Virus record (IMG/VR): IMGVR_UViG_3300031616_000012
Span: 1 to 47,364 of that record
Length of the DNA: 47,364 nucleotides
Strand: one strand, 5' to 3'
Source of the DNA: a virus
Of the stretch, positions 20,972-27,670 are shown in pieces. The notes beneath the pieces were generated by a model, which made no database searches, was not told the DNA's origin, and saw only the letters and a list, made by a program, of their open reading frames with translations. Both the position numbers and the translations under genes were made by a program. Numbering within the stretch: position 1 is the stretch's first letter; each line of letters opens with the position of its first letter.

Positions 20972-21630
20972 CGGACCCGATGCACGACCGCTGCCCCGCA
21001 CTGGAGCCCGGCACCGGGGAGCGCTGCGTGCTGTACGCCAAGCACATCAGCGACAGGAGTGGCGTACACGTGGCTACCGGTTCGTGGCCGGTCGAGGCCG
21101 AGGGCAGCGACGAGGAGTTGACCGCGCTGGTGACCGACGCCATCGCGGTCGGCGACGTGGCCCGCCGGTACGCCCGGATCTACGACCGCGACCCGATGAC
21201 GGTGCTCGCCGCCGTCGAGGCCACGCTCCACGTGATCGAGCACCGCCAGCCGGTCGAGGGGAGCACTCCCCTCGACTCCCCGCCGCGCCCATGGCCGCGA
21301 GGTATGGCCGAGCTCCTCGGGTACGACGCTGACACCGAGCCTGCCGGTGAGGTGGTGTCCGTACCACCACCCGCCCGCGTCGAGGTCGAGGTGAAGCTGC
21401 TCCAGATCCTCTACGACATGGTGGTCGGCTCGCTGGACTGGGGCTCGGGCTTCTTCGACGGCGATGACGTCACCGCCGTCCACCACGTAGGACGACTGCT
21501 GGGTATCGAGGACTCCGAGCCCCCGACGGAGCGCGAGCCGCACCTGTGGCACCAGGACTGTGCACTGCCGTGGCGCTGCGGCCAGTCGGCCGGGGCAGAG
21601 ATTCACCGGATGGAGATGCCCAGTGTCTGA
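20968..21630 (+). CDS. Early protein of unknown function, possible regulator
   Basis: A protein of 220 aa starting GTG 20968. N-terminal part has CPALEPGTGERCVLYAKHIS (one Cys pair), then an acidic helix (EGSDEELTALVTDAIAVGDV), a segment AGEVVSVPPPARVEVEVKLL leading to a helix (LQILYDMVVGSLDWGSGFFD) and a C-terminal HLWHQDCALPWRC pair. Two Cys pairs at opposite ends could meet in a zinc site. Not recognised as a known family. Confidence 0.55.
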   Translation: MTDPMHDRCPALEPGTGERCVLYAKHISDRSGVHVATGSWPVEAEGSDEELTALVTDAIAVGDVARRYARIYDRDPMTVLAAVEATLHVIEHRQPVEGSTPLDSPPRPWPRGMAELLGYDADTEPAGEVVSVPPPARVEVEVKLLQILYDMVVGSLDWGSGFFDGDDVTAVHHVGRLLGIEDSEPPTEREPHLWHQDCALPWRCGQSAGAEIHRMEMPSV

Positions 21631-21907
21631 CCTCACGCCCGATGCCGAGCCTGCCCCGGTGCCACCTCCCGTCGATGCGCTCTTGAAGCTGATCAACAGC
21701 TACGGCCGCCACGCCCTCGAAACCGGCGAGGGCATCGACGACGCGGGCGCTTCGGCAGGCATCACCTGGCGACAGATCAAGACGGCAGTCCCCGCCCTGT
21801 ACGCGGCTGGTGTCGCGGAAGGCCGCCGACAGGCAACCGAAGAGCGCACCGAGAAGCTGGCGAAGGTCGAGCAGTACCTGACGAGCCCGGAGGTCAACCG
21901 TGGCTGA
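21623..21907 (+). CDS. Helical HTH-like small protein
   Basis: A protein of 94 aa starting GTG 21623, overlapping the previous gene by 8 bases. After a Pro-rich N-terminus, VDALLKLINSYGRHALETGE and the stretch DDAGASAGITWRQIKTAVPA resemble a helix-turn-helix. An acidic/basic C-terminal helix follows (EERTEKLAKVEQYLT). Probably DNA-binding; identity unknown. Confidence 0.5.
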   Translation: MSDLTPDAEPAPVPPPVDALLKLINSYGRHALETGEGIDDAGASAGITWRQIKTAVPALYAAGVAEGRRQATEERTEKLAKVEQYLTSPEVNRG

Positions 21908-22082
21908 CTCCCCGCGCCCCTGGTACCTGCCTTCGGCTCGCGAGACCGTCACGTGGGGCGACGCGCTCCGCCGTGGCCGTGCTCGCCGCTTCCGTCGGGA
22001 GACGACCGCTTCGACCCCGCACCTCTCCTCGATGCGCTCTTCGTACCGTCACCGGATGATCGCGAGGCGCCGCCGTGGCTGA
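21900..22082 (+). CDS. Small basic protein
   Basis: A protein of 60 aa starting GTG 21900, overlapping the previous stop by 8 bases. It is very basic and Arg-rich, with an aromatic N-terminus (PRPWYLPSARETVTWGDALR) and a C-terminal tail SSYRHRMIARRRRG. Its stop overlaps the next GTG gene. A short nucleic-acid-binding peptide is possible. Gene status rests on overlap pattern and frame continuity. Confidence 0.4.
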   Translation: MADSPRPWYLPSARETVTWGDALRRGRARRFRRETTASTPHLSSMRSSYRHRMIARRRRG

Positions 22083-22239
22083 GGCCTGCGACATCGAAAT
22101 CGCCTACACCAGGAACGCCGGCTGGTGCTGGCGCTGCCACGTCCATGACGTCAACGGCTTCAACCTGCCAGGCAAGGCTGATGCGGGAGTGGCCGCCACA
22201 GCACACCAGCGGGCGTGGCGGGAGACCAACCATGGCTGA
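22075..22239 (+). CDS. Tiny Trp/Cys/His protein
   Basis: A protein of 54 aa from GTG 22075, starting inside the previous gene's end and overlapping the next start (ATG 22232). CDIEIAYTRNAGWCWRCHVH is followed by a helix ATAHQRAWRETNHG. The WCWRCHVH knuckle, one upstream Cys and later His could hold zinc. Similar tiny proteins recur in actinophage early regions. It is easy to miss because of its size. Confidence 0.5.
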   Translation: MAEACDIEIAYTRNAGWCWRCHVHDVNGFNLPGKADAGVAATAHQRAWRETNHG

Positions 22240-22903
22240 TCCCCGTCCCCGTGGCCCCTCCGGTGCGCTCCTGTGTGTCTGCTGCATGCAGGTAGAGCCC
22301 GACAACCCCCCGGTGTGCACCCGGGACCGCAACCGCCTCGCCCAGGCCCTGTGGGAGCTACGCGACCTCCACGCCCTACTCCCGTACGCGCTACCACCCG
22401 GCCGCGGCGAGCTCGTCCGGGTCGGCGGGACGAGGGAACGTCAACTGCCACTGCGCACCGAGGCGCTGGACCTGGCCGGGCGGGCGACGACGGCCGCGGT
22501 GCTCGACAGCGACCACGACCAGCTCGGCGCGGTCGCCGTCGCGGGTATCCTGGACAGTTGGGCGCAGGACTGGGCGTCCTACCTCGACGAGGCACTACCC
22601 GATCCCTCTGTCGATGCGCTCGTGTCCTGGTTGTCCAGACGTCTCCCATGGGCGTTGGACCACCATCCGGCGATCGACGAGTTCGCCCGCGAGCTGACGG
22701 TCACGCTCTACACCTGCCGCAGCGTCCTCGCGGTGAGCCGGCGCCCGGAGTACTCGCCGCTGGCGTGCCCGAGCTGCGGGACGGCAGCGCTGCGGCGGAA
22801 CAGCGGAGACCCGTCGTGGCGGTGCGGCGAGTGCAAGACAGAGGTCGAGGTCGAGCACCCCGACGAGTGTGAGTGTGGCTGCGAGAGAGGACAGGTGGCA
22901 TGA
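22232..22903 (+). CDS. Zinc-ribbon protein of the actinophage early type
   Basis: A protein of 223 aa starting ATG 22232. N-terminal Cys pair (LLCVCCMQVEPDNPPVCTRD), a central all-helical region (LAQALWELRDLHALLPYALP to WASYLDEALPDPSVDALVSW) and a C-terminal zinc ribbon (LACPSCGTAALRRN, then WRCGECKTEVEVE) followed by a Cys-rich end (ECECGCERG). This N-helical/C-ribbon layout is common in actinophages and integrative plasmids, but its role is unknown to me. Confidence 0.7.
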   Translation: MADPRPRGPSGALLCVCCMQVEPDNPPVCTRDRNRLAQALWELRDLHALLPYALPPGRGELVRVGGTRERQLPLRTEALDLAGRATTAAVLDSDHDQLGAVAVAGILDSWAQDWASYLDEALPDPSVDALVSWLSRRLPWALDHHPAIDEFARELTVTLYTCRSVLAVSRRPEYSPLACPSCGTAALRRNSGDPSWRCGECKTEVEVEHPDECECGCERGQVA

Positions 22904-23148
22904 AGCGCTACGAGAATGAGTCGGTCATGGTCGAGCGCGAGGTGCTCGCCGAGGCCGTATGCGACCGCTGCGGCTGGAGCACCCGGTACGCGTCCCAGCT
23001 CATCACGGTGGTCATCTCGGTGCACGAGGGTGAGGAGGGCGGCGCTGTCGACGAGTACGACTACTGCGATGACTGCCTCGTCGAACTGGCCCCGGTGTTG
23101 GCGGCGGCCGGTAGTAAAGCGGACGTGGTCACGGCGAAGGAGGTGTGA
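22900..23148 (+). CDS. Small zinc-binding protein
   Basis: A protein of 82 aa starting ATG 22900 (ATGA overlap). AVCDRCGWSTRYASQL and DEYDYCDDCLVELAPVL form two CxxC pairs, a likely zinc site bridged by a beta hairpin. Acidic overall. Function unknown. Confidence 0.65.
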   Translation: MKRYENESVMVEREVLAEAVCDRCGWSTRYASQLITVVISVHEGEEGGAVDEYDYCDDCLVELAPVLAAAGSKADVVTAKEV

Positions 23149-23150
23149 CG

Positions 23151-23363
23151 GTGGAGCTCCGCGAGGACGGGTACGCCTTCCATCGCCTTTGCGAGCGCCA
23201 GGGCTATCGGGTCTCCGGCGAAGCCCTGAGGCTGCTCGCCGATGCGGGTTGGGACCCGGAGAAGGCGGCGGCGGTCGTGATGGTGGCGAATGAGCAGCAG
23301 CGGGATCCGGTGGCGATGGCGCGGAAGTTCATCGCCTTCGCCGAGATCGTGAAGGAGGACTGA
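23151..23363 (+). CDS. Small helical protein
   Basis: A protein of 70 aa. GTG 23151 is preferred because AAGGAGGT lies 6 bases upstream and the next gene has the same start context. Helical: EDGYAFHRLCERQGYRVSGE, then WDPEKAAAVVMVANEQQRDP. The first 15 bases of the gene recur at the start of 23366-23719, suggesting a small local duplication. Unknown role. Confidence 0.55.
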   Translation: MELREDGYAFHRLCERQGYRVSGEALRLLADAGWDPEKAAAVVMVANEQQRDPVAMARKFIAFAEIVKED

Positions 23364-23365
23364 CG

Positions 23366-23719
23366 GTGGAGCTCCGCGAGTTCATAAAGGCCCGCCTAGC
23401 AGATGACCAGAAGATCGCCGAGGACGCGAGCGCGCTGGACAGCGACTGGCCGTTCGGGATCGAGGTAGAAGGCATGGCGGAATTCTTCGCTGCGAACGCA
23501 TTTCGGCAACGCCTCGGCCCTGCTCGGGTACTCAGAGACGTCGAGGCGAAGCGCCGGATCCTGGAGATGTCACGGCTCGACGACAACTACTCCTCGGCCA
23601 TGGACGACGTCCTGCTGTTCCTGGCCCTGCCGTATGCCGGGCATCCGGACTACGCCGAGCATTGGCGCCCGCGAGCATCGAGCGCCCCCTCATGGATACC
23701 GGAGGCAACGCATGGCTGA
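23366..23719 (+). CDS. DUF6221-like protein
   Basis: A protein of 117 aa starting GTG 23366, with GAAGGAGG upstream. The pattern LREFIKARLADDQKIAEDAS, then ARVLRDVEAKRRILEMSRL and VLLFLALPYAGHPDYAEHWR, matches what I recall as DUF6221 of streptomycetes and their phages. No catalytic motif is seen. Its first residues (MELRE) match those of the upstream gene. Confidence 0.7.
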   Translation: MELREFIKARLADDQKIAEDASALDSDWPFGIEVEGMAEFFAANAFRQRLGPARVLRDVEAKRRILEMSRLDDNYSSAMDDVLLFLALPYAGHPDYAEHWRPRASSAPSWIPEATHG

Positions 23720-24128
23720 GGAAGAGCCCACCGATTGGATCCCGGTCGACGGTCAGGTCGGACTCTGGGCGCGCTACCGCCGCGACCGGACCGGGCGGCT
23801 GATCGTCTGCGGGCTGAAGATCGAGGCCAACGCCATCACGGCGGACGCACTCCACGGGATACCGCTGTCCCGTATCGAAGCCATCGCCAACGGCGCGGGC
23901 GGCGAGGTCGACAACCTGCCGGCGCTGGTGCGCGCGCCCGGCATGGACCCGGCAGCCTTCTCGGCGATCGTCGCGGCGCACTGGCGGTGCCACGCGGCGC
24001 GCTCGCCGCACCCGGGTGCGTACATGGCCGAGATCGCGGGTGTGCCCGTTCCGACCGTACATAGCTGGATCCGAGAGGCGCGGCTGCGCGGGCTGCTGCC
24101 GGCCGCCCGGCGCCGCAAGGGAGACTGA
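23712..24128 (+). CDS. HTH regulator-like protein with C-terminal DNA-binding segment
   Basis: A protein of 138 aa starting ATG 23712 (overlaps previous stop by 8). N-terminal beta domain (WIPVDGQVGLWARYRRDRTG, LIVCGLKIEANAITADALHG), a linker and C-terminal helix-turn-helix (YMAEIAGVPVPTVHSWIREA) ending in a basic RLRGLLPAARRRKGD. The VPxxTVHxWIREARLRGLLP pattern recurs in actinobacterial mobile elements. Probably binds DNA. Confidence 0.65.
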   Translation: MAEEEPTDWIPVDGQVGLWARYRRDRTGRLIVCGLKIEANAITADALHGIPLSRIEAIANGAGGEVDNLPALVRAPGMDPAAFSAIVAAHWRCHAARSPHPGAYMAEIAGVPVPTVHSWIREARLRGLLPAARRRKGD

Positions 24129-24130
24129 CC

Positions 24131-24313
24131 ATGGATCACCCCGGATGGCTCCTAGCCCTCGTTGCCGCTGTAGAGCGCTACGAGGACGAGCACAGCAAGA
24201 TCCCGCCAGGTACTGAGTGTCTGGCGACTGCGCTGCTGGACGTCCCAGCTCCGGTGCGGGACATGGCTCGTGGCTACGCCCAGGCTCGCCGTGATGCGGC
24301 GGCAACACCATGA
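24131..24313 (+). CDS. Small helical protein
   Basis: A protein of 60 aa starting ATG 24131. HPGWLLALVAAVERYEDEHS, a loop KIPPGTECLATALLDVP and a helix VRDMARGYAQARRDAAATP. It could be a small helical bundle or dimer. No family recognised. Confidence 0.5.
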   Translation: MDHPGWLLALVAAVERYEDEHSKIPPGTECLATALLDVPAPVRDMARGYAQARRDAAATP

Positions 24314-24582
24314 CGGGCTTCGACTACGGCCCCGTACCGCCGCCGTACGCCTTCATCCAGTGGAAGAGCACGGACGCCTACTTCGACTTCCACTGCACCT
24401 GCGGTCGGCACACCCATGCCGACGCCGAGTTCGCGTACACGGTGCGCTGCCCGTGCGGGCTGGTGTGGGAGATGCCGTTCATCTTGGTGCCGCGGCTCGT
24501 CGAGGGCGAGACGGAGGCGCACGTCGAGCTGGTGGAGAGCCCACACACCGGGGCGCCGGAAAGTGTCGGACGCGACTCCTAG
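24310..24582 (+). CDS. Small zinc-type protein
   Basis: A protein of 90 aa starting ATG 24310 (overlap with the previous stop). AYFDFHCTCGRHTHADAEFA and TVRCPCGLVWEMP form two CxC pairs with neighbouring His residues, a beta-rich zinc site. The FHCxCGxHTHADAEFAYxVxCxCG pattern is common in actinophages. Role unknown. Confidence 0.65.
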   Translation: MTGFDYGPVPPPYAFIQWKSTDAYFDFHCTCGRHTHADAEFAYTVRCPCGLVWEMPFILVPRLVEGETEAHVELVESPHTGAPESVGRDS

Positions 24583-24605
24583 ACTGGCGTACTTGCAAAG
24601 ATCAC

Positions 24606-24619
24606 CGTGACGCGTCACG
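24606..24619. promoter_or_regulatory. Palindrome upstream of the MerR/excisionase-like gene
   Basis: CGTGACGCGTCACG is a perfect 14-bp palindrome in the 103-base gap before ATG 24686. Two GTTGAC hexamers (24632-24637 and 24655-24660) follow it, either of which could be a -35. The site could be the operator of the gene that follows. Confidence 0.45.
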
Positions 24620-24685
24620 ATGGGCGCAGCCGTTGACCCTGCCCAAAATCAGGTGTTGACGGCTTCGTCGCGTCTGGAGGTCACC

Positions 24686-24901
24686 ATGGATCTCGACCTG
24701 GACGAGCTGTGGGACGTCGCGACCGCGGCGAGGCACGCCATGGTGAAGCCCGCGACGATCCGAAAGTGGATCGAACGCGGCCACCTGAAGGTCGCCCGCC
24801 CGGACGCTGCCGATGGTCGCCGGCTGCGCCCGCTCGACGTCGCACGCGCTGAGCACGCGACCCGCGAACGCGCCCGCCGGACCATCACTGCTGCTGCCTG
24901 A
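24686..24901 (+). CDS. MerR/excisionase-like DNA-binding protein
   Basis: A protein of 71 aa starting ATG 24686 with GGAGG 6 bases upstream. ELWDVATAARHAMVKPATIR, then KWIERGHLKVARPDAADGRR and LRPLDVARAE, is the HTH_17/MerR-type winged helix used by excisionases and small regulators. It might be the recombination directionality factor for the integrase at 7125-8021, but a transcription role is equally possible. Confidence 0.65.
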   Translation: MDLDLDELWDVATAARHAMVKPATIRKWIERGHLKVARPDAADGRRLRPLDVARAEHATRERARRTITAAA

Positions 24902-24914
24902 CCGGAGGTCACCC

Positions 24915-25184
24915 ATGGACGTCGCCGAGCGGGTCTACCTCGACTCAGCGTTCCGGGAGAAGCTCCTGGCCTGGCTGGCCAGCAACGGCGTCGACGGGAA
25001 GCACGTACCGATCCTCGCGCGGCCGACGGTCGCGAACGGGCAGCTGACCATCGACGTCCATACCCTGAACGCAGCGGGCCGGCGGCAGATCGACCCAGCG
25101 GACGACACGCGCTGCCTCACTCATTCGGTGACGGTCCCGGTGGTCGTGCAGCCGGACGCCGACGTCCAGACCTGGCTGAGGTGA
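24915..25184 (+). CDS. Small protein with RRQIDPADDTR motif
   Basis: A protein of 89 aa starting ATG 24915 with GGAGG upstream. Helical N-terminus (RVYLDSAFREKLLAWLASNG), a beta segment (HVPILARPTVANGQLTIDVH) and GRRQIDPADDTRCLTHSVTV. The motif RRQIDP-x-DDTR recurs in the 39-aa product of 25631-25750. Unknown role. Confidence 0.55.
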   Translation: MDVAERVYLDSAFREKLLAWLASNGVDGKHVPILARPTVANGQLTIDVHTLNAAGRRQIDPADDTRCLTHSVTVPVVVQPDADVQTWLR

Positions 25185-25414
25185 CCGTCGTGAGCACCGT
25201 CCCGACGCTCCACGTCACCCTGGCCGAGCTGGGTACCGAGCGTTTCTGGGTCGAGCACCTCACCCCGATCACCCGGGCTGCGGGCCTGCCGGATCCGACG
25301 GAGATGCTCCGCGACGCCCACGACCCCGCAGTCCACATGCTCCGGTCGCCGACCGGCGAGCTCCTCGCGGTGGTGCGCACGGATCGCCCGCCGTGCTCGT
25401 CCTGCGGTCGCTGA
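25181..25414 (+). CDS. Small protein ending in CxxC
   Basis: A protein of 74-77 aa (GTG 25181 overlaps the previous stop; GTG 25190 is an alternative). TVPTLHVTLAELGTERFWVE, then PTEMLRDAHDPAVHMLRSPT and a C-terminal DRPPCSSCGR. The CxxC at the extreme end may pair with another zinc ligand. Unknown role. Confidence 0.5.
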   Translation: MTVVSTVPTLHVTLAELGTERFWVEHLTPITRAAGLPDPTEMLRDAHDPAVHMLRSPTGELLAVVRTDRPPCSSCGR

Positions 25415-25455
25415 ACCTCACCAGGGTCAACTGAATACAGCTCGGAGGAGTGTCC

Positions 25456-25617
25456 ATGGTCGAGTTCGGCAAGCGGGGCCCGTCGGGTCCTGCCGGTCGA
25501 GGCCCCCGCGGTCCTGCTGGTCGTGGTCCGCGGACTTCGGGAAAAGGCGGCGGCTGCGGAGTCGCCGTGGCCTTCCTGCTGCTCGCCGTCGGCGCGTTCG
25601 TCGCTTTGCTCGCCTGA
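25456..25617 (+). CDS. Collagen-like membrane microprotein
   Basis: A protein of 53 aa starting ATG 25456 with GGAGGAG upstream. Residues 7-26 are Gly-Pro-rich (RGPSGPAGRGPRGPAGRGPR), approximating Gly-X-Y repeats. A Gly/Lys linker and one membrane helix (VAVAFLLLAVGAFVALLA) follow to the end. A short collagen-like stalk on a membrane anchor is unusual. Its small size makes it easy to overlook. Confidence 0.55.
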   Translation: MVEFGKRGPSGPAGRGPRGPAGRGPRTSGKGGGCGVAVAFLLLAVGAFVALLA

Positions 25618-25630
25618 TCCGGAGGTGACC

Positions 25631-25750
25631 ATGACCCGCGTAGACCTGACCCGTCGGCAGATCGATCCGCTGGACGACACGCGCCCGAAGTCTCCTCCAC
25701 CACCTCCACCGGGGTCGTCGGTGCACCGCGACGTACCAGCTGCGGTGTAG
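25631..25750 (+). CDS. Microprotein with repeated RRQIDP motif and polyproline
   Basis: A protein of 39 aa starting ATG 25631 with GGAGGTG upstream. TRVDLTRRQIDPLDDTRPK shares RRQIDPxDDTR with 24915-25184, followed by six prolines and a short tail. Either a truncated paralogue or a carrier for a short linear binding motif. Confidence 0.5.
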   Translation: MTRVDLTRRQIDPLDDTRPKSPPPPPPGSSVHRDVPAAV

Positions 25751-25753
25751 GCC

Positions 25754-25912
25754 ATGGTCGCGATCCGTTGCCTACTCGGTCGTCACGACCGCCGGCCTGA
25801 CGCCTTGCCGAGGATGACGTACACCTGCTCGCGGTGCGACTCCCGCTGGCACGCCGTGACCTTGCATGGAGTATTCGACGCGGCACGCTTCCAATGGTCG
25901 CGGGCGGACTGA
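25754..25912 (+). CDS. Tiny zinc-knuckle-like protein
   Basis: A protein of 52 aa starting ATG 25754. CLLGRHDRRPDALPRMTYT, then CSRCDSRWHAVTLHG, gives one CxxC pair, an upstream Cys and His residues, with a basic, aromatic end. This layout resembles small actinophage proteins of unknown role. Confidence 0.5.
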   Translation: MVAIRCLLGRHDRRPDALPRMTYTCSRCDSRWHAVTLHGVFDAARFQWSRAD

Positions 25913-25915
25913 GCC

Positions 25916-26248
25916 ATGGCACTACGTCCCTGCCTCGGCCGTCCGGGTAAGCCGTGCGGCCGTCTGACTGATGGGCCAGGCTCACGCTGCCCGGCCTGCC
26001 AGCAGGTGAGGGAACGCGCCCGCGGTTCGGCGACCCGCCGCGGCTACGACGTCGAGCACCAGCGCACTCGTGTAAGGCTCCTGCCGCTGGCCTATGGTCG
26101 GCCGTGCCCGCGCTGCGGTGAGCTCATGGTCCGAGGTCAAGCCCTGGACCTGGGCCACACGGTGCCGCTGATGGTTGACCGGAACTCGCGCGCCGACCGG
26201 ATCGAGCACGCGGCTTGCAACCGCGGTGCACGCGACTCGATATCATGA
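25916..26248 (+). CDS. HNH endonuclease-like protein with Cys pairs
   Basis: A protein of 110 aa starting ATG 25916. N-terminal Cys set (PCLGRPGKPCGRL, RCPACQQ), then PCPRCGELM and LDLGHTVPLMVDRNSRADRI with EHAACNRGARDS, the beta-beta-alpha HNH layout (DLGH, Asn, then Asn-Arg-Gly). The second half matches small actinobacterial HNH proteins that bind zinc through two CxxC pairs. It lies 67 bases before a second HNH gene. Confidence 0.7.
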   Translation: MALRPCLGRPGKPCGRLTDGPGSRCPACQQVRERARGSATRRGYDVEHQRTRVRLLPLAYGRPCPRCGELMVRGQALDLGHTVPLMVDRNSRADRIEHAACNRGARDSIS

Positions 26249-26314
26249 GATGGAAGGACCCCGGCGTCGACGGACATCGACCCGGGGCGTGGTCAACCTA
26301 GACAAGAGGCTGAC

Positions 26315-26995
26315 ATGGCCAGCATATGCCCGAACTGTGACGGCGAGTTCACGCCCAAGTCGAACCATCACCCCGTGCAGCGCTACTGCTCCAGACCATG
26401 CAAAGAGCGGGCCGCCGCGAATAGGCGCCGAGATCCCGAGCGTGCTGTCCGTGCCGCGGCGCGACTGGCTCAGCGGGACCTCGCCATGGTGGAGCGGGTG
26501 CGTACGTGCTTCGAGTGTGGCGTGAGCTACGTCGGGCCAAGATGGCGCTACTGCTCGCAGCCCTGCGCCGACCTGGCTATCCGCCGGCAGGGCTTGGCTC
26601 GGTACGGCAAGACGCCCGATGATGCGGATCGCTGTCATCGGTGTGGTGCCAGCAAGCCCATGCGCAGGCGCGTGTGTGACCCCTGCCGGGTGGCTGCCGA
26701 ACGGGCGGAGAAGCGTCGAGCGCGTCGTGCGCGCAAGATGCGCAAGCGAGGCGTGACGACCGAGCCCTACACGATGGCGGAGATAGCACTCCGGGACCGC
26801 TACATGTGCGGGCTGTGCCACAAGCGGGTGGCTATGACGAGGGCGGTGCCTCATCCCAGAGCGCCCACCATTGACCACGTAGTCCCGCTTGCTGAGGATG
26901 GGCACGACGTGCGGGCCAATGTGCAGCTGGCCCACTTCGAGTGCAACTGGCGCAAGGGTTCGCGTGGCACGCAGCAGCTAGCACTGATCGGATAG
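26315..26995 (+). CDS. HNH endonuclease with tandem zinc ribbons, next to terminase
   Basis: A protein of 226 aa starting ATG 26315. Three N-terminal Cys modules (ICPNCDGEFTPKSN...YCSRPCKER; RTCFECGVSYVGPRWRYCSQ; RCHRCGASKPMRRRVCDPC) precede a basic helix and the nuclease domain MCGLCHKRVAM with IDHVVPLAEDGHDVRANVQL and HFECNWRKGSR. The DH...N...H set is complete. HNH proteins beside terminase genes often assist packaging-end cleavage. The ribbons may recognise DNA near the cos region. Confidence 0.85.
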   Translation: MASICPNCDGEFTPKSNHHPVQRYCSRPCKERAAANRRRDPERAVRAAARLAQRDLAMVERVRTCFECGVSYVGPRWRYCSQPCADLAIRRQGLARYGKTPDDADRCHRCGASKPMRRRVCDPCRVAAERAEKRRARRARKMRKRGVTTEPYTMAEIALRDRYMCGLCHKRVAMTRAVPHPRAPTIDHVVPLAEDGHDVRANVQLAHFECNWRKGSRGTQQLALIG

Positions 26996-27262
26996 CCCTC
27001 ACTATGAGTGACTACGATGCATGATCAATTAGATTGATATTGCATAGCGTAATGAGGCGATGTAACAGAGGGTAGGGGGGGCACGTCCGCGACGTGCGCT
27101 CGATCAACGCCCAGGACCCCGGGCCACAAGGCTCGCGCCGTGTACGGGATCCAGGAAAGTGGATCTTGACACAGCGTAGTCACGTAGCGGAACGTAACTG
27201 TCGACCGATCTGAATACCAACACTCAGCGTGAGCTACACAGCGTGAGGGTCGGTGATCGTCG
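26996..27262. other. AT-rich non-coding region before terminase: cos/late promoter candidate
   Basis: A gap of 267 bases without a gene. Bases 27001-27060 are about 38% GC. It holds a 29-bp dyad (27017-27045, arms matching 11 of 13), a G-run followed by a hairpin GCACGTC-CGC-GACGTGC (27081-27097), and TTGACA at 27166-27171 with a weak -10 near 27190. Its place between an HNH nuclease and the small terminase is typical of cos sites or late promoters. Confidence 0.5.
27017..27045. repeat. 29-bp imperfect dyad, AT-rich
   Basis: ATGCATGATCAAT-TAG-ATTGATATTGCAT has two 13-base arms that agree at 11 positions around a 3-base centre. It is the most AT-rich structure in the window and lies 246 bases before the small terminase start. 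It could be a regulator or integration host site, or part of a packaging region. Confidence 0.55.
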
Positions 27263-27670
27263 ATGCCCGGTCCTGCGCCCTCCTCGAACCCGCGCCGCCG
27301 CAACGCCCGACCGAACACCACCCAACTCCCCGCGAAGGGCTTCGCCGGCCCGGCCCCCGACTGGCCGATCGGCGACCCGGACGGCGACGAGCTCGACGCG
27401 TGGGAAGAACTCTGGCGCCTGCCGCAGGCCGCCGCCTGGTCGCAGATGAACGTCGCCCGGACCGTCGCCCGGTACGTCCGGGCCCTGATCGTCGGCGAGT
27501 CCCGCACGGCCAAGCCGTCGCACCTCGCCGAAGTCCGCCAGTTGGAGGACCGGCTCGGCCTCACCCCGATGTCGATGCTGCGGCTGCGCTGGGAAGTCGT
27601 CGCCGACGAGCTCGCCGAGCAGCGGGCCCCGAAGCGGCAGGACCGGCCCCGGCTGCGGGCGGTCGAGTAG
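27263..27670 (+). CDS. Small terminase subunit
   Basis: A protein of 135 aa starting ATG 27263. The N-terminal PGPAPSSNPRRRNARPN and TTQLPAKGFAGPAPDWPIGD, then EELWRLPQAAAWSQMNVART and VARYVRALIVGES, are characteristic of actinophage small terminases (basic N-terminus, WPL/WPI motif, helical oligomerisation core). It recognises packaging DNA and forms the motor with the next product. It is followed directly by the large subunit at GTG 27671. Confidence 0.85.
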   Translation: MPGPAPSSNPRRRNARPNTTQLPAKGFAGPAPDWPIGDPDGDELDAWEELWRLPQAAAWSQMNVARTVARYVRALIVGESRTAKPSHLAEVRQLEDRLGLTPMSMLRLRWEVVADELAEQRAPKRQDRPRLRAVE

